From Apis mellifera (Eukaryota; Arthropoda; Insecta; Hymenoptera; Apidae): a DNA stretch of 64,000 nucleotides. Location: the NCBI RefSeq assembly GCF_003254395.2, contig NC_037648.1, positions 971,868 to 1,035,867 of the forward strand, in the 5' to 3' direction. Below, piece by piece: positions 62,701-64,000 of the stretch. The position numbers and the translations under genes were made by a program. The notes under the pieces were generated by a model. The model had not been told where the DNA came from, searched no databases, and saw only the letters and a program-made list of their open reading frames with translations. Each line of letters opens with the position of its first letter. Position 1 is the first letter of the stretch.

Positions 62701-64000
62701 AATATACGTATATTATCATTCTTTTTTTTTTATAGGAAAAAATAAATTATTTCCATACAGTGAAAATATGAAATAGTGATATTCGATTGTAATAATTGAC
62801 GAATTCGCGAAATAAAGATAAATGAGAAGATAAATCGATTTATTTCACTGAAATTCAATGCTGATAATTATCTTTGCTATATACGTTAGCTTTGTGCTTA
62901 TTCGTGAAATAAAATATTAATCTCGAAAGAAATATTTGTTCTTTAAGAATCTTTGTTTCATTTTATAAAATATTTCATTTGAGTTATGAGTGTTCAAAAC
63001 TGCAATGAAGTAAAACATAAGTTCTTGATTAAATAATATCGAGTTAAGAGGTTAGAGGATATTTTTTGGAAGGAAGGGGGGAATCAATCTAGATACAGCA
63101 CTGAAACCGCTCACCCGCTAAGACAGCAACCCTCATTATCGTGAGTGTTTTAGTTTCCTTTGACTGAAATAATTATCGTACGCTTCTTTTCTATCATATC
63201 GAATTACAAATATGCGTTGCAAAAATGATGGATGCATCGAAGGAGGTAAAGGACGATCTCGTGTTAATAATAAGATTTTGATCGTGTTGAATCATTTATT
63301 TTTATCTCGAAATTTTATTAACGAAATTCTAATCGATCAAAATAATTAATATTACCTTTGTTAAATAATATCTTCAAGTCTAGAGACAAAAACGAATATC
63401 GAATTGAAATTTGCATCGGATAGAGAGCTATCTCACTTTATGAGATAAAACTCAAATTGCTGGTAACTTAATAAATTTTAATTGATATTTTTTTTTTTTA
63501 GGTTTCCTAGATTTACTTTTGCTAGATTCCTAGATTCTAGATTTTTAGATAATTTTTAGATAATGATTTATTTGCAACGTATTTACTAAAGATCTTAATT
63601 GAGAATAATTAAGAGTAATAAAATTAATTTACTAACGTGGATATAATTACAGTATATAAAATTTTCATTACCATATTATACGTAAATCAACACTCTTATT
63701 CCGATGCATTGTTCTACGCGATATTTTAATTATACTCCTTAACTCGCTTATTTATATATATTCGAGATCCAGTTTTAAATACGTTACATGAATTACAATA
63801 AAGAGAAATAATTCTTTTTAATATAAGAAAATAAATTTTCATATACGATTTTGATTATTTTATTCGATTATTATGTTAAATTAACACACGAAAATATTTT
63901 CACAAAATTTCAAATAATTTTCAAAACGAATAATTGCGAGAAAAATAAATTTTTCCTAAAAAATTAAATTCGCACAATCGTATTGATATTATAATTGTCA
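62701..64000. other. AT-rich non-coding stretch
   Basis: A small block at 63070-63140 is more balanced. CTAGATT-type short repeats cluster at 63506-63570. No gene supported up to the window end. Confidence 0.6.

Overview
The window looks like nuclear DNA from an insect, most likely a bee or another hymenopteran. The reasons are a very AT-rich background with frequent CpG dinucleotides in the GC-richer islands, scattered short TTAGG-like motifs (the common insect telomere repeat), abundant microsatellites, and an inserted mitochondrial fragment that only reads through with the invertebrate mitochondrial code. The species is inference. I found no complete protein-coding gene and no rRNA or functional tRNA. 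The sequence reads as intergenic DNA or the inside of one or more very long introns.

Layout. From 1 to 9.3 kb, AT-rich DNA alternates with small GC-richer islands (1.24-1.6, 3.2-3.5, 5.7-6.06 kb). It also holds a diverged tandem array (6.12-6.74 kb) and a cluster of five identical 5-prime splice-site decamers (7991-8129). A fold-back element with two 246-base arms, about 97 percent identical, lies at 9377-10206. From 10 to 19 kb there is more AT-rich DNA, an old duplication (13.1-13.5 kb), a weak minus-strand exon candidate (14382-14507) and GA- or GC-rich islands. From 19.6 to 20.7 kb there is a seven-copy minisatellite. From 21 to 29 kb the sequence is mostly non-coding, with a G15 run at 25042.

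At 29476-29577 there is a candidate last coding exon on the plus strand, with acceptor, stop codon and polyadenylation signal. A 290-base compound CA/GA microsatellite follows (29797-30086), then a motif-rich island (30150-30440). A nuclear mitochondrial insertion (NUMT) carrying pieces of nad5, trnH and nad4 lies at 35163-35955, against a TA microsatellite. From 40 to 51 kb there are several independent tandem duplications (42.4, 44.6, 48.5 and 49.7 kb) and a 35-base candidate microexon at 46711-46745. From 51 to 64 kb there are further short arrays, a MITE-like hairpin (52.9 kb), a decayed protein-like reading frame on the minus strand (56.6-57.4 kb) and a higher-order tandem array (58.5-60.2 kb).

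No set of genes here can be shown to work together. The strongest calls are structural: the NUMT, the fold-back element, the tandem arrays and the microsatellites. Exon and regulatory calls are candidates from splice, codon and motif evidence only.
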